A stretch of DNA of 64,000 nucleotides from Arthrobacter sp. KBS0703 (GTDB lineage: Bacteria > Actinomycetota > Actinomycetes > Actinomycetales > Micrococcaceae). The stretch lies in the NCBI RefSeq assembly GCF_002008315.2, contig NZ_MVDG02000001.1, positions 2,976,001 to 3,040,000 on the forward strand, given 5' to 3'. Position numbers and translations under genes: made by a program. This document shows positions 63,585 through 64,000 of the stretch, piece after piece (the first letter of the stretch is position 1; every line of letters starts with the position of its first letter). The notes beneath the pieces were generated by a model, which saw nothing but the letters and a program-made list of their open reading frames with translations, did not search any database and was not told the DNA's origin.

Positions 63585-64000
63585 TCAGGAGACCTGGAGA
63601 CCGCCGTTGATGTCGTACGTGGCGGCCGTGATGTAGCCCGAGTCCTCGCCCAACAGGAAGGAGATCAGTGCGGCCACTTCCTCGCGGGTGCCGACGCGGC
63701 CCATCATGATGCCTTCCGACATCTGCGCCTTGCGCTCCTCGGACAGCGTGCCACCCATGATGTCCGTGTCGATGGGGCCCGGTGCAATGGAGTTGACGGT
63801 GACGCCGAACTGGCCCACTTCGCGGGCCAGTGCACGGGTGAACCCGATGATGCCGGCCTTGGATGCGCTGTAGGCAACCTTGGAGTAGGTGCCGCCGCCG
63901 CGCTGGGCGGAGATGGAGGAGATGCTCACGATGCGCCCGAGCTTGCGCTCGATCATGCCCTTGAGCACACGCTGGGAGACGACGAAGGTTCCGCGCATGT
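63585..64000 (-). CDS. Short-chain dehydrogenase, C-terminal part
   Basis: The gene runs off the right edge; about 138 residues are seen. VSISSISAQRG (catalytic Ser), YSASKAG (Tyr/Lys), NSIAPGPIDTDIMGGTLSEERK and the C-terminus NGGLQVS match classical SDRs. Many of these motifs also occur in the SDR of the erythrulose-type operon (22135-22902). It is followed by its own terminator. Confidence 0.85.
   Translation of the reverse strand, partial: MRGTFVVSQRVLKGMIERKLGRIVSISSISAQRGGGTYSKVAYSASKAGIIGFTRALAREVGQFGVTVNSIAPGPIDTDIMGGTLSEERKAQMSEGIMMGRVGTREEVAALISFLLGEDSGYITAATYDINGGLQVS

Overview
The window is high-GC actinobacterial DNA, most likely from Arthrobacter or a close relative (Pseudarthrobacter, Paenarthrobacter; Micrococcaceae). 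The signs are an Rpf-LysM resuscitation factor, a DUF222/HNH gene, a DUF6318 lipoprotein, a SipW-type signal peptidase with its substrates, an FdhF/YdeP oxidoreductase, and GC-biased codons with many GTG and TTG starts. I saw no rRNA, tRNA, CRISPR array, phage or genuine insertion sequence.

The assembly carries untrimmed Nextera adapter. Nine mosaic-end copies (one truncated) lie at 12633-12651, 45526-45602, 61400-61530 and 63454-63489. Back-to-back pairs match the Nextera mate-pair junction. They break a gamma-glutamyltransferase, a McrB ATPase and a secreted metalloprotease. Removing adapter restores an open frame in all three, so these genes are probably intact in the organism.

Layout. 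1-9.3 kb: CPBP protease fragment, membrane protein, adenine/adenosine deaminase, UvrA2-like ATPase, Rpf-LysM factor, and small housekeeping or unknown genes. 9.3-11.2 kb: a DUF222/HNH gene with four frame changes. 11.5-19.5 kb: ggt, a molybdopterin oxidoreductase, Tex and small unknowns. 19.5-30.9 kb: a catabolic regulon on the minus strand. It holds an MFS transporter, 2-hydroxyacid dehydrogenase, TIM-barrel isomerase-like protein, DhaK-DhaL kinase, RpiB-type isomerase, 3-hydroxyacyl-CoA-dehydrogenase-like protein, SDR, a 54-aa membrane peptide, a second MFS transporter, a triose-phosphate-isomerase homologue and a GntR/FCD regulator. Three copies of a TCCTATAGGR palindrome lie in front of the regulator and the two transcription units. 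The enzyme set fits tetrulose (L-/D-erythrulose) phosphate metabolism leading to D-erythrose 4-phosphate.

31-33.3 kb: SipW-type signal peptidase with three exported proteins, a TasA/camelysin-like arrangement. 33.5-38.4 kb: Old Yellow Enzyme, PKD-like secreted protein plus DUF6318 lipoprotein, NCS1 permease. 38.6-47.6 kb: flavin-type oxidase-fold protein, Vsr endonuclease, two-component system, TetR regulator with a clear operator, McrBC, a PLDc_N-type membrane protein and a thioesterase. 47.6-53.7 kb: heterodimeric ABC exporter, then a MarR-MFS efflux pair with two operator sites. 53.9-59.4 kb: ThDP decarboxylase, agmatinase-family ureohydrolase, XRE-cupin regulator and SSS transporter, which suggest the 2-ketoarginine/4-guanidinobutyrate route or another guanidino compound. 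59.4-64 kb: acidic small protein, VIT1-type transporter with a ferritin-like domain, metalloprotease, LOG-family protein and an SDR cut by the window end.
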